This document shows positions 1-7,017 of a DNA stretch of 15,377 nucleotides, piece by piece. Every line of letters starts with the position of its first letter. The first letter of the stretch is position 1. The notes under the pieces were generated by a model, which was not told where the DNA came from, did not search any database, and was given only the letters and a program-made list of their open reading frames with translations. Source of the DNA: an uncultured Deferribacteraceae bacterium (GTDB lineage Bacteria; Chrysiogenota; Deferribacteres; CAMZNJ01); the NCBI GenBank assembly GCA_947313855.1, contig CAMZNS010000031.1, positions 1 to 15,377 of the forward strand, written 5' to 3'. A program made the position numbers and the translations under genes.

Positions 1-26
1 GGCTTGCGGTTGGCTTGCTGGTGCTG

Positions 27-1178
27 CTAGTCCTCTTCACGCCGAGACAGGGTTAGTATTCGATCCTCTATCCCTTTACAAATGCAGTAGTTGAGCTTCC
101 TTTTGAATACCTCATACCTTGGTGAGTGGTGAAACAGGTAAAGTTGGCTGGCGGAGCTGTCTAGGAATATTTTTTTAGCAATATTAATTGTTAGGTGCTT
201 TTTGATATGTGCCTGCTCCTTATCCTCCTCCATGAATACCCCTTCCATAATCAGAATACTACTGTTTTGGGCGAGTAGTGTTGCCTTGTGTATATTTTCT
301 TGCGTGGGTGCAAGGTCGGTTGCAAAGGTCACACTTTCGGAGGGTGACTCCTGTAGCATGTGGAACAGGCTTTTTGCAGGCACACTCGCACCGCCCGTAT
401 CGCCCGCATCGCCCGCACTGACCGCACTGCCCGCACTGACCGCACTGCCCGCACTGCCCGCACTGCCCGAACCACCCGCATCGTTGACGTAGTCGGGGGT
501 AATGTCCGTTTCGGGGTTGTTGTCAAGGTAAGCTTCCTTGAGTTGTCGCACCCATTTCCCCCCCTTTAGCCCTAGCTCCATCATCTTGGTTTCGGAGATA
601 TTCACTCGTCGTGGCGATTCAATTCGGTATCCCACAGATGGTATTCCATGGTCGAAGATTTCGTATGTTAGTGTGAAGCCATTGTTGAGTGTGAAAGCGG
701 TTTTGTTGTTATTTTTGAGGATGCAGTTGCACTCGATTGGTTGTGGTTGGAACTGTTTGTTTGCTGGTAGCAGGGCAGATTTGTGAACGCCAGTGTTGTT
801 GAGTTCGTGTATTTCTAGTTCGAATGAGTAGCTGTCTACTAGGTTCCATGTGTACGATTGTGTTCGGTAAAACACGTTATCGATAATTCCCTTTGGTCCG
901 AAAATGACTAGTTTTTTGGATGAGATTAGCATGCTTCGTATTATTCGGTCGAATCCGTAGAAGTGATCCATATGGGTGTGGCTGATGCAGAGGTGTGTGA
1001 CGTTGTTGACCTGGTTGTTGTTGTAGTAAGAGATGTTGCCGCAATCCATCATAATGGACCCTAGTAGGTGGGTGTGTTTGATGATGAACGAGATATCGCC
1101 GAAAGGGCTTGCACCGAAGATTTTGTATGAATGTTGAGTTATGTTAGTGGTTGAGCGGTTAATTGTATTTGTTTCCAT
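27..1178 (-). CDS. RNase Z-like metallo-beta-lactamase fold hydrolase
   Basis: A 383-residue metallo-beta-lactamase fold protein of the RNase Z-like branch, probably a cytoplasmic zinc-dependent phosphodiesterase. The signature HTHMDH lies at residues 67-72. The later ligands of the RNase Z fold also appear present: H177 in DHGIPSVGYRIE, D288 in FATDLAPTQENI and H351 in LFHHSPRY. A Gly/Ser/Ala/Val-rich tract at about residues 235-265 comes from a 9-nt tandem repeat and sits between the central part and the C-terminal metal-binding segments, so it is probably a flexible linker. The start ATG is 4 nt after the stop of the upstream P-loop gene; no clear Shine-Dalgarno is seen, which suggests coupled translation. 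Whether it matures tRNA 3' ends is not shown. Several proteins of this fold cleave other phosphodiesters, so I give no gene symbol. The fold assignment is firm and the substrate unknown. Confidence 0.85.
   Translation of the reverse strand: METNTINRSTTNITQHSYKIFGASPFGDISFIIKHTHLLGSIMMDCGNISYYNNNQVNNVTHLCISHTHMDHFYGFDRIIRSMLISSKKLVIFGPKGIIDNVFYRTQSYTWNLVDSYSFELEIHELNNTGVHKSALLPANKQFQPQPIECNCILKNNNKTAFTLNNGFTLTYEIFDHGIPSVGYRIESPRRVNISETKMMELGLKGGKWVRQLKEAYLDNNPETDITPDYVNDAGGSGSAGSAGSAVSAGSAVSAGDAGDTGGASVPAKSLFHMLQESPSESVTFATDLAPTQENIHKATLLAQNSSILIMEGVFMEEDKEQAHIKKHLTINIAKKIFLDSSASQLYLFHHSPRYEVFKRKLNYCICKGIEDRILTLSRREED
391..480. repeat. In-frame 9-nt tandem repeat, about 10 units, inside the metallo-hydrolase gene
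   Basis: Ten 9-nt units run without interruption, with core forms ctgcccgca, ctgaccgca and tcgcccgca; the outermost units are more divergent. On the coding (minus) strand they give a low-complexity Gly/Ser/Ala/Val stretch. The period is three codons, so gain or loss of units keeps the frame. The repeat leaves several other frames open here, which produces spurious overlapping ORFs. Confidence 0.9.
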
Positions 1179-1182
1179 GGTT

Positions 1183-2763
1183 TTAGCTGAGGAATGTGTA
1201 TTTGTCGGTTTCGATGATGATTTTCTGAATTATTGTGTCCACCATTTTAGACACAATGGGGTTTAGTTCTATTGTTAGGTCTTCATTGTTGAATGAGTAG
1301 GTTTCGAGGTGTTCTTCGAGTAGTCCTTCGTGTGGTTGTGGTATTGAAGTCATCCCTGTGTTTGTTGTGTGTTTTGCTAGTTCTAGGTTGTGTTTTAGTT
1401 CGGCGATATCGGCGTCGAGTTTTACGACAGTGGGTTTGCTCATCATGCCTCTTAGTAGTTCTTCGTAGTATTCTTGTTTGACTAGTGCGGCGTCGACAAT
1501 GGCTGAGCCCCCTGTTGATAGGTATTCGCGTATGATTGTGCCTAGTTGGTAGTGTATATCGAGTGAGACTTGGTCGCTGTAGATACCTTTGCCGTACTGC
1601 ATAGACTCGGTCATATCTGTGCCTCGCACTTTGGAGTTGGCTCTGAGCTCTTCGAGGCTGAAGTATTTTGCTCCGAGTTGGTTTGCTAGTGTTTTGGATA
1701 TAACTGTTTTGTTGCTACCCATGTGTCCTGCGATGATGATACATTTTTTGTTATCAATATTGAAGGTATAGTTGACCGATCGATATATGGCTTTGATTAG
1801 CATTGAGCGTGTTTCGAGGTAGTCGTCAGACCATTCTTCGGTATTGTCCAATTTTTTTTGCAATAGTACAGCGTTTTCCAGTGCGACAAGGCTTTTGTAG
1901 AAGCTGATGAGGCTAACGTAGGTTTTATCGGGGTATTCCCTGCTGTATTCTAGCATTAGTGCGTCGGAGATATCAAGCATGTCAAGTGTTTCAAGTTCGT
2001 ATGCGAGGCTAGAGAAGTCGTAGATAATATCGCGGAACCGTGTGTAGTCGTCTTCGTAAACAGCGTTGATTAGTTCTAGTCGTCGATCAACGATGGCGAT
2101 GTTTGATAGGGTAAGGTTGCCGTGGAACCCTTTGATGAATCCTGAGTCGATGCGGTCGCGAATAACGTCCGTATTTTCGCGAATAAAAGCCATGGTTTTT
2201 TCGGAAATGTAGGATAAGTGTGCACTATTAACGGTGTCGATTGAGTAGTTGTTGAGGTGGTCAAGGTATTTTGCAAAACGTTCACTCATGGGTTTGGCAC
2301 CGGCGTATTCGATGGCTTTGAAGGATATCCCTTTGATGGAGCGATATTTGGTTGCGAGTTGGTGCGAGATATTTTCGACGTAAGCCTTATCCATGGACCC
2401 CATCTCCACAACCATCCTTAGGGTTCTGTTGTATGTTTTCATTTTGATGATGTATTCGACGACAGGGTAGGGGGAGTCGATGGTGGCAACGAAGTGTTTG
2501 TCGCCACCAACAACAACCTTGTACACACCTTCGTACAGGTTGGAGAAGCGTGATCCTGTTTCAAAATCTTTCATGCAAGCTTGGCGTCGTCGTTCCATGG
2601 TGGAGTAGTCCACCTGTTTATTTTTGATGATTACTTTGACGATGTAGATATTGTGATCAGACGTGTAGATTTCGCTGAGACCGTTGACAACAACTGTATT
2701 GGCAGAAAATACAGATTTGAGCAGTTCTTTACGTTTTTTTGTGGCGATGCTTAGTTTGTCCAT
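1183..2763 (-). CDS. Degenerate aminoglycoside-phosphotransferase-like domain fused to a P-loop kinase-like ATPase domain
   Basis: A 526-residue protein with the layout of the family often annotated as bifunctional aminoglycoside phosphotransferase/ATP-binding protein. The N-terminal half has the family's YIVKVIIKNK and TMERRRQACMKDF region (about 40-70). It also has a kinase-like catalytic loop, HGNLTLSN, at 214-221. The C-terminal half has a Walker A-like GHMGSNKT at 346-353 and a Walker B-like AIVDAALV at 421-428. Key positions look degenerate: the catalytic Asp of HGD is Asn216, the expected metal-binding Asp after the loop is Asn233 (LINAVYE), and the Walker A Gly before Lys is Asn351. 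Phosphotransfer by the first domain is therefore doubtful, while the second domain may still bind nucleotide. The start is supported by AAGGGA 6 nt upstream of the ATG. It probably shares a transcript with the metallo-hydrolase that begins 4 nt downstream. Cellular role unknown. Confidence 0.75.
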   Translation of the reverse strand: MDKLSIATKKRKELLKSVFSANTVVVNGLSEIYTSDHNIYIVKVIIKNKQVDYSTMERRRQACMKDFETGSRFSNLYEGVYKVVVGGDKHFVATIDSPYPVVEYIIKMKTYNRTLRMVVEMGSMDKAYVENISHQLATKYRSIKGISFKAIEYAGAKPMSERFAKYLDHLNNYSIDTVNSAHLSYISEKTMAFIRENTDVIRDRIDSGFIKGFHGNLTLSNIAIVDRRLELINAVYEDDYTRFRDIIYDFSSLAYELETLDMLDISDALMLEYSREYPDKTYVSLISFYKSLVALENAVLLQKKLDNTEEWSDDYLETRSMLIKAIYRSVNYTFNIDNKKCIIIAGHMGSNKTVISKTLANQLGAKYFSLEELRANSKVRGTDMTESMQYGKGIYSDQVSLDIHYQLGTIIREYLSTGGSAIVDAALVKQEYYEELLRGMMSKPTVVKLDADIAELKHNLELAKHTTNTGMTSIPQPHEGLLEEHLETYSFNNEDLTIELNPIVSKMVDTIIQKIIIETDKYTFLS

Positions 2764-2785
2764 GGGGTTCCCTTGTTTGCGTGCA

Positions 2786-2813
2786 GTGTTTTGCGTACGG
2801 TGTTTTGCGTACG
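2786..2813. repeat. Two perfect tandem copies of a 14-nt unit in the spacer upstream of the P-loop gene
   Basis: The unit gtgttttgcgtacg occurs at 2786-2799 and 2800-2813, followed by a further gtg. A degenerate third copy (ttgtttgcgtgca) lies just before it at about 2773-2785. It fills much of the 67-nt gap between nfo and the P-loop gene, just upstream of the latter's ribosome-binding site. Confidence 0.85.
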
Positions 2814-2830
2814 GTGCCCAGCTTTGGAGT

Positions 2831-3655
2831 TTAGTCTCTGTATGACTTGAGTTTGTTGAGTTCGAGTTTGTAGTTCTCCTCTACAGGGGTTTCGAGTATG
2901 CCTAAGATGTTGTCGAAGCGGGAGTCGTTGACGAGTTGTATGAAGGTATTTTTGCCGATAAAGCCATCGCCAATAAGTTCGTGTCGGTCTCGTCGGCTCC
3001 CGAGTTCTTTTTTGGTATCGTTTAGGTGTATGACCTTGATTTTGTCGCCAAATGTTGAGAAAAAGTTTGCGATAACGTTTTCGTAGTTATCTTTGATATC
3101 ATAGCCAGCGGAGAACATATGGCAAGTGTCGAGGCAAACGCCGATTTTGTCGCCATGTTTGCATTTGTCGATGATCGCGGCGAGGTGTTCGATTGTATGA
3201 CCGATGGATGAGCCTTGCCCTGCAGTGGTTTCCAGCAGTACCATTGCATTGTATTCGCCTTGGTCGTATACACGATCGAGGTTGGCGGCTATGGAGGCGA
3301 TACCGGCGTCATCACCGTGCCCCATGTGTGCCCCAGGGTGCATAACATTGTACGGAATGCCGAGGGTATCGCAACGACTAAGCTCGTCGCTGAGGCAAGT
3401 GATGGATTTCTCAACGTTTTCAGGCTTGTCTGAAGCGAGGTTGATCAAAAATGTGGCGTGGGAAGTTAGGTTGCTAAACCCAAGCTTCTCTGCTGATGCA
3501 CGAAATCTTGATATATTCTCTTCACTTAAAGGCTTAGATGACCATCGGTTGGAACTTTTAACGAATACTTGCAATGACTCGCAACCGTCATGGGATGCCA
3601 AGGGGAAGCTTCTCTCCACACCGCCAGCAATAGATTCATGGGCACCTAGTATCAT
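2831..3655 (-). CDS. nfo: Endonuclease IV (AP endonuclease, deoxyribonuclease IV)
   Basis: Cuts DNA 5' to abasic sites in base-excision repair using three zinc ions in a TIM barrel. The 274-residue protein is close to the usual family length (E. coli Nfo is about 285). All nine zinc ligands of the family can be placed: H66 (SHATF), H106 (MHPGAH), E142 (LETTAGQG), D176 and H179 (LDTCH), H210 (VIHLND), D223 and H225 (RDRHELIGDG) and E255 (ILETP). The ATG overlaps the fbp stop in an ATGA arrangement, with GGAG about 8 nt upstream inside the end of fbp. The two genes are therefore almost certainly co-transcribed and translationally coupled. It works downstream of uracil-DNA glycosylase, which is encoded just before fbp. 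No oddities were seen. Confidence 0.96.
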   Translation of the reverse strand: MILGAHESIAGGVERSFPLASHDGCESLQVFVKSSNRWSSKPLSEENISRFRASAEKLGFSNLTSHATFLINLASDKPENVEKSITCLSDELSRCDTLGIPYNVMHPGAHMGHGDDAGIASIAANLDRVYDQGEYNAMVLLETTAGQGSSIGHTIEHLAAIIDKCKHGDKIGVCLDTCHMFSAGYDIKDNYENVIANFFSTFGDKIKVIHLNDTKKELGSRRDRHELIGDGFIGKNTFIQLVNDSRFDNILGILETPVEENYKLELNKLKSYRD

Positions 3656-4713
3656 AATTTTTCTCCAAATAGTTTTTTGTAGACCTCAACTTCGTACGGG
3701 GAACCGAGGCAGAGGGGAACGCGTTGGTGAACATCTGAAATGGGTACGTCAAGGATATCGGTATCCCCTGTGGTGGCAAGACCGCCAGCCGACTCAAGCA
3801 TGAACGCAAGGGGGGCAGCCTCATACAAAAGACGAAGCCAGCCTTGGGGATGAGACTTTATTGAGGGGTAAGCGAAGACACCACCCTTTATAACGTTGCG
3901 ATGGAAGTCTGCCACCAATGAACCGGTAAAACGACTAGTGTAGCGTCTATCGGGGTGGGAACGGAAAAACTGACAAAAATCTTGCGTGCTGGAATCTGTC
4001 CAAACATGTTGGTTGCTTTCGTTGACACTAATAATATCACCGTACTCCTTAATACGCCAGTTGGCATGTATGAGCTTGTAGCTGTTGTCGCCTAGGGATG
4101 GGTTGTGCTCGGGATGGAGGATGGAGTCTTGGACGTCGTTGGCAAAAACCTTGATACCCCTGTTGTTGCCAATGGAGAAAACAAAGTAGGTGTGCATGCT
4201 GTAAAGAACGTAGATGGAGGCAACGAGATCACGACCTTGCGGTAGTGGAAGGTTCTCAGAGGTGGACACAATGGGCAACTTGCTACGATATATGCCGAAA
4301 ATACTGCCAACAGGGGTAGCAAGATCGAGAACTTTGGAGCCATCGATGGGATCGAAGGCAACGTAGTAGTGGTTGCTATCGCCGGGATTGAAAATACTGA
4401 AATCTATCTCCTCTGAAAGGATGGCACCGACACCCTCTAAGTCGCTCAGGGTGCTGGTAAATATCTGATTGGCAATCATATCTATGGGCAAAACATCGTC
4501 GCCAGAGACGTTGACGGTTTGGGGCTGATCGCTGTGTGTGTTGAGATTTTTGCTGAAAGGCTTGTGGGCTATCTGCTCTGCCACATCGATGCTAGCAACA
4601 GATATCGCCCAGAGTATGGATGATAGCTGACTGTCAATCTCACCCTTATTAACAAGTGATTTGAGGTAAGAGTGTAGGGGTAGACCCCAGTCGGTACTTG
4701 GGTTATTTAGCAT
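3652..4713 (-). CDS. fbp: Fructose-1,6-bisphosphatase class I
   Basis: Hydrolyses fructose 1,6-bisphosphate to fructose 6-phosphate in gluconeogenesis; cytoplasmic and Mg-dependent. With the start at 4713 it has 353 residues, typical for class I. Family motifs occur in order: SGDDVLPIDMIAN (about 70-82), acidic EE at 101-102, DPIDGS at 121-126 (metal and substrate site), a segment like the family's RYxGSMVADVHR near 248-262, LLYEAAPLAF followed by AGGLATTG (about 285-306), and HQRVPLCLGS near the end. The reading frame stays open upstream to 4782, but the ATG at 4713 is preceded by a strong AAGGGGG Shine-Dalgarno, so I chose it. The stop overlaps the nfo start by 4 nt. A promoter-like site lies about 100 nt upstream, just past the ung stop. 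There is no metabolic link to nfo; the pairing looks incidental. Confidence 0.95.
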   Translation of the reverse strand: MLNNPSTDWGLPLHSYLKSLVNKGEIDSQLSSILWAISVASIDVAEQIAHKPFSKNLNTHSDQPQTVNVSGDDVLPIDMIANQIFTSTLSDLEGVGAILSEEIDFSIFNPGDSNHYYVAFDPIDGSKVLDLATPVGSIFGIYRSKLPIVSTSENLPLPQGRDLVASIYVLYSMHTYFVFSIGNNRGIKVFANDVQDSILHPEHNPSLGDNSYKLIHANWRIKEYGDIISVNESNQHVWTDSSTQDFCQFFRSHPDRRYTSRFTGSLVADFHRNVIKGGVFAYPSIKSHPQGWLRLLYEAAPLAFMLESAGGLATTGDTDILDVPISDVHQRVPLCLGSPYEVEVYKKLFGEKL

Positions 4714-4813
4714 TATGCCCCCTTGGTAATGACCCTGTTTGTACGCGATTAAATAAAAGTCGGTCTGAAACAAAACTTGCAAGTCACAGCAAAACTACGA
4801 CCTCGTCAACGTA

Positions 4814-4843
4814 ATAATATCACACGGAGAACATTTTGTGCAA
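4814..4843 (-). promoter_or_regulatory. Predicted sigma70-type promoter for fbp-nfo
   Basis: On the minus strand, TTGCAC (4843-4838), an 18-nt spacer and TATTAT (4819-4814) are present. The -10 box is preceded by TGA, an extended -10 (TGn) element. It lies in the 139-nt gap between ung and fbp, correctly placed for an fbp leader of about 95 nt. The -35 matches the consensus at 3 of 6 positions and the -10 at 5 of 6. This is a prediction by eye only. Confidence 0.45.
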
Positions 4844-4852
4844 CTAGAAACT

Positions 4853-5557
4853 TTATCCCAACCAGTTGATGATATTGCGTGTTTCATGGAAGCAGGGGGA
4901 GTTGATGAAGCTTGACGGTTTATGGATATTGATGCGTGAGGGGTGATCGCACTCGAAAATACCGTGGCTGTGAGAAATATACTGTGTGTAACGCTGGACT
5001 TGGGTGCCGAACATGAACCATGAAATATTCCTGTTGTATGAGGAAATATGACCTATCAGAGCCGAACCATACCATGACCAAACATCACCATGGGACTGAG
5101 GCGAACCTGTGGACACCGTGGGGAAAATATTCAAAAACAGAACTCCCTGACGCTCAAGGGAATTAAACCAACTTGGCGGAGGAAGGATAGGGAACGCACC
5201 TGTGGAGATAGCATTGCGAATATGCTGAATGCTAGCATATTCATGACGATAAGTGCGGTACATAAGCTTCAAAATATTGTTGAGGCTGGCATTTCGCAAC
5301 GGAGTTTGCCACGACTCATAACCGCCAACCTCAAAAGCACGACCAGTGGCAACACCAACCTGAGGGTAGGGATCCATACCAAAGATTACCACACGGACGG
5401 AAGATAAATCTTGGGAAGCATAGCGAAACACACTGCTGAGAGGCAATGGAAGGGGGTCGCCCTGAATCTTACGCAGGGAGGTGAGGAGACGCTCCTGTTC
5501 CTGAGCAAAGAAAGGGGCGAATGAGGGATGAGGTGGAGTGATGTTGAAATCTACCAT
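4853..5557 (-). CDS. ung: Uracil-DNA glycosylase (UDG superfamily, family 1-like)
   Basis: Removes uracil from DNA, starting base-excision repair. The 234-residue protein has the superfamily landmarks in the expected order: water-activating D62 in FGMDPYP, F75 in GRAFEV for stacking on uracil, N143 in VLFLNIFPTV for uracil recognition, and H205 in CDHPSRIN. Differences from the classical Ung pattern are clear: GQDPYH reads GMDPYP and the HPSPLS loop reads HPSRIN. It is therefore a variant of the family 1 site, and its exact subfamily is open. The likely ribosome-binding site GAGGT lies 7 nt before the ATG and is itself part of a repeated CACGAGG element in the spacer. It follows ftsZ after a 126-nt repeat-rich gap and may be read through from ftsZ, as no terminator is visible. 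Confidence 0.88.
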   Translation of the reverse strand: MVDFNITPPHPSFAPFFAQEQERLLTSLRKIQGDPLPLPLSSVFRYASQDLSSVRVVIFGMDPYPQVGVATGRAFEVGGYESWQTPLRNASLNNILKLMYRTYRHEYASIQHIRNAISTGAFPILPPPSWFNSLERQGVLFLNIFPTVSTGSPQSHGDVWSWYGSALIGHISSYNRNISWFMFGTQVQRYTQYISHSHGIFECDHPSRINIHKPSSFINSPCFHETRNIINWLG

Positions 5558-5562
5558 GCCTC

Positions 5563-5684
5563 ATACCTCGTGCCCTGTGTTCTGTGTTCCATGGCAATGC
5601 CCTGTGTTCTGTGTTCTGTGTTCTGTGTTCCATGGCAATGCCCTGTGCCCTGTGCCTCGTGCCCTGTGCCTCGTGCCCTGTGGC
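5563..5684. repeat. Nested tandem repeats filling the ftsZ-ung spacer
   Basis: Two segments beginning gccctgtgttctgtg and ending ccatggcaat stand in tandem at 5572-5598 and 5599-5639. They differ by two extra copies of a 7-mer (ctgtgtt), which occurs twice in the first segment and four times in the second. They are followed by two copies of a 14-mer, gccctgtgcctcgt (about 5640-5680, imperfectly phased). On the minus strand the CACGAGG within these units matches the ung ribosome-binding site, so the spacer contains three copies of that element. The repeat runs right up to the ftsZ stop codon. Confidence 0.85.
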
Positions 5685-6835
5685 TATCCGATACCTATTT
5701 TACGATCGTTGTTGCGAAGGATTGCAGGTATCTCGTAGTCGCTCTCTTGAGACTTAATATTCTCAATGGTAGGGAGGTTCTCCTTGGTGATAGTGCGAGG
5801 TGCATTAGACTTAGTATCAGTACTACGAACCTTCCCTGTAATGTCGATCATCTTACTAGAATCTTTGGAAGCGTCGGAAAGACCTGTGGAGACGATGGTT
5901 ACCCTTAGCTTACCCGCTAAAGAGTCGTCGATGCCTGAGCCCATGATAATGAGGGCATCGTGCCCAACAATGTCGTGTATGGCTTTGGCAATGTCGTCAA
6001 CCTCGAGCATGGTCATATCTTGACCACCTGAGATATACAGGAGGAGTCCGCAAGCACCACTAATGTTGATATCGCAAAGTAGGGGGGAGTTAAGTGCTTC
6101 CCGAACAGCTTTATCGGCACGGTTATCACCTTCGCCGACGCCAATGCCCATAAGAGCCATACCCTTGCTACCCATGATTGTTTTGACATCGTTGAAGTCA
6201 ACATTCATGAGTCCGCTGTTGTTGATGCTATCGCTGATGCCCTGAACACCCTGACTAAGAACATCATCAGCAAGTGCTAATGCTTCTGAGAAGGTTGTCT
6301 TTTTTTCGATAATAGGGATAATTCTGTCGTTAGGAACAACAATATAGCTGTCAACACGGTCTTTCAAAAACTTGAGACCTTCGCTCGCAAAAGCTTTACG
6401 ACGGCTGCCCTCCCAAGAGAAAGGCATTGTAACAACGGCAACAGTGAGGGCACCGATATCTTTGGCAACGCTAGCAACAATTGGTGCTGCACCAGTTCCA
6501 GTACCGCCGCCAAGTCCACAGGTGATAAACACTAGGTCAGACCCTTCGAGGGCTTCTTCAATTTGGTCGATGGCTTCGATGGCAGCCTTACGGCCAACCT
6601 CGGGGTTACCCCCCGCACCAAGTCCTTTGGTGAGTTTCGAGCCCAAGTGTATTTTTGTCGGACAGTTGCTCTTGGATAGAGCTTGAGCGTCAGTATTTGC
6701 GGCAATGAAGTCCACATTACTGATACCTTTTTGTATCATATTGTTGATGGCGTTGCCCCCGCCTCCGCCAACACCGACAACTCTAATTACGGCATTTTTT
6801 GCCACTTCTTCGAAAACAAAATAATCGTTATTCAT
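5684..6835 (-). CDS. ftsZ: Cell division GTPase FtsZ
   Basis: Tubulin-like GTPase that forms the division ring at midcell. The 383-residue protein shows GVGGGGGNAINNM (21-33), NTDAQAL (48-54) and the tubulin signature GGGTGTG (109-115), preceded by ITCGL where most FtsZ proteins have ITAGM. The T7 loop NVDFND at 211-216 contributes the catalytic Asp to the neighbouring subunit. A short variable linker (about 325-365) leads to the conserved C-terminal peptide YEIPAILR, which binds FtsA and other membrane tethers. The frame extends upstream to 6874. The ATG at 6835 was chosen because AAGGGG lies 9 nt upstream and because the protein then starts like other FtsZ proteins. It is separated from ftsA by 182 nt containing a predicted promoter and a hairpin, so it is probably also expressed on its own. 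Confidence 0.98.
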   Translation of the reverse strand: MNNDYFVFEEVAKNAVIRVVGVGGGGGNAINNMIQKGISNVDFIAANTDAQALSKSNCPTKIHLGSKLTKGLGAGGNPEVGRKAAIEAIDQIEEALEGSDLVFITCGLGGGTGTGAAPIVASVAKDIGALTVAVVTMPFSWEGSRRKAFASEGLKFLKDRVDSYIVVPNDRIIPIIEKKTTFSEALALADDVLSQGVQGISDSINNSGLMNVDFNDVKTIMGSKGMALMGIGVGEGDNRADKAVREALNSPLLCDINISGACGLLLYISGGQDMTMLEVDDIAKAIHDIVGHDALIIMGSGIDDSLAGKLRVTIVSTGLSDASKDSSKMIDITGKVRSTDTKSNAPRTITKENLPTIENIKSQESDYEIPAILRNNDRKIGIG

Positions 6836-6929
6836 TTGCACACACCCCTTACTATATTTTTTTTGTACACCCAAAAGTTAATTAATAATAGAATTAACAT
6901 AGTATGGAAACGGAGCCTTGAATTAATGC

Positions 6930-6945
6930 TACGACTTCCGTCGTA
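6930..6945 (-). promoter_or_regulatory. Perfect 6-bp hairpin with a GGAA tetraloop in the ftsZ leader
   Basis: On the minus strand TACGAC-GGAA-GTCGTA forms a perfect 6-bp stem with a GNRA-class tetraloop. It is roughly 95 nt upstream of the ftsZ ATG and downstream of the predicted -10 box, so it would sit in the leader RNA. There is no U-run directly after it, so it does not look like an intrinsic terminator. Function unknown. Confidence 0.5.
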
Positions 6946-6977
6946 CTACTATGTATTTTTTATGATATTGTAAGTTC

Positions 6978-7005
6978 ACTATATTTTAAAAGGTTCCGAC
7001 CGCAA
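6978..7005 (-). promoter_or_regulatory. Predicted sigma70-type promoter for ftsZ
   Basis: On the minus strand, TTGCGG (7005-7000), a 16-nt spacer and TATAGT (6983-6978) are present just after the ftsA stop. The -10 matches the consensus at 5 of 6 positions and the -35 at 3 of 6. Transcription would start near 6971 and leave a leader of about 135 nt before ftsZ. Confidence 0.45.
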
Positions 7006-7017
7006 TGGTATTTGGTC

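Noticed and set aside
3204-3803. 199-residue plus-strand frame opposite nfo and fbp
   Set aside because: Both opposite-strand genes have complete family motifs, and the frame shows no recognisable domain.
6836-6874. Upstream start of ftsZ at 6874
   Set aside because: The strong AAGGGG site precedes the ATG at 6835, and the protein then begins like other FtsZ proteins.
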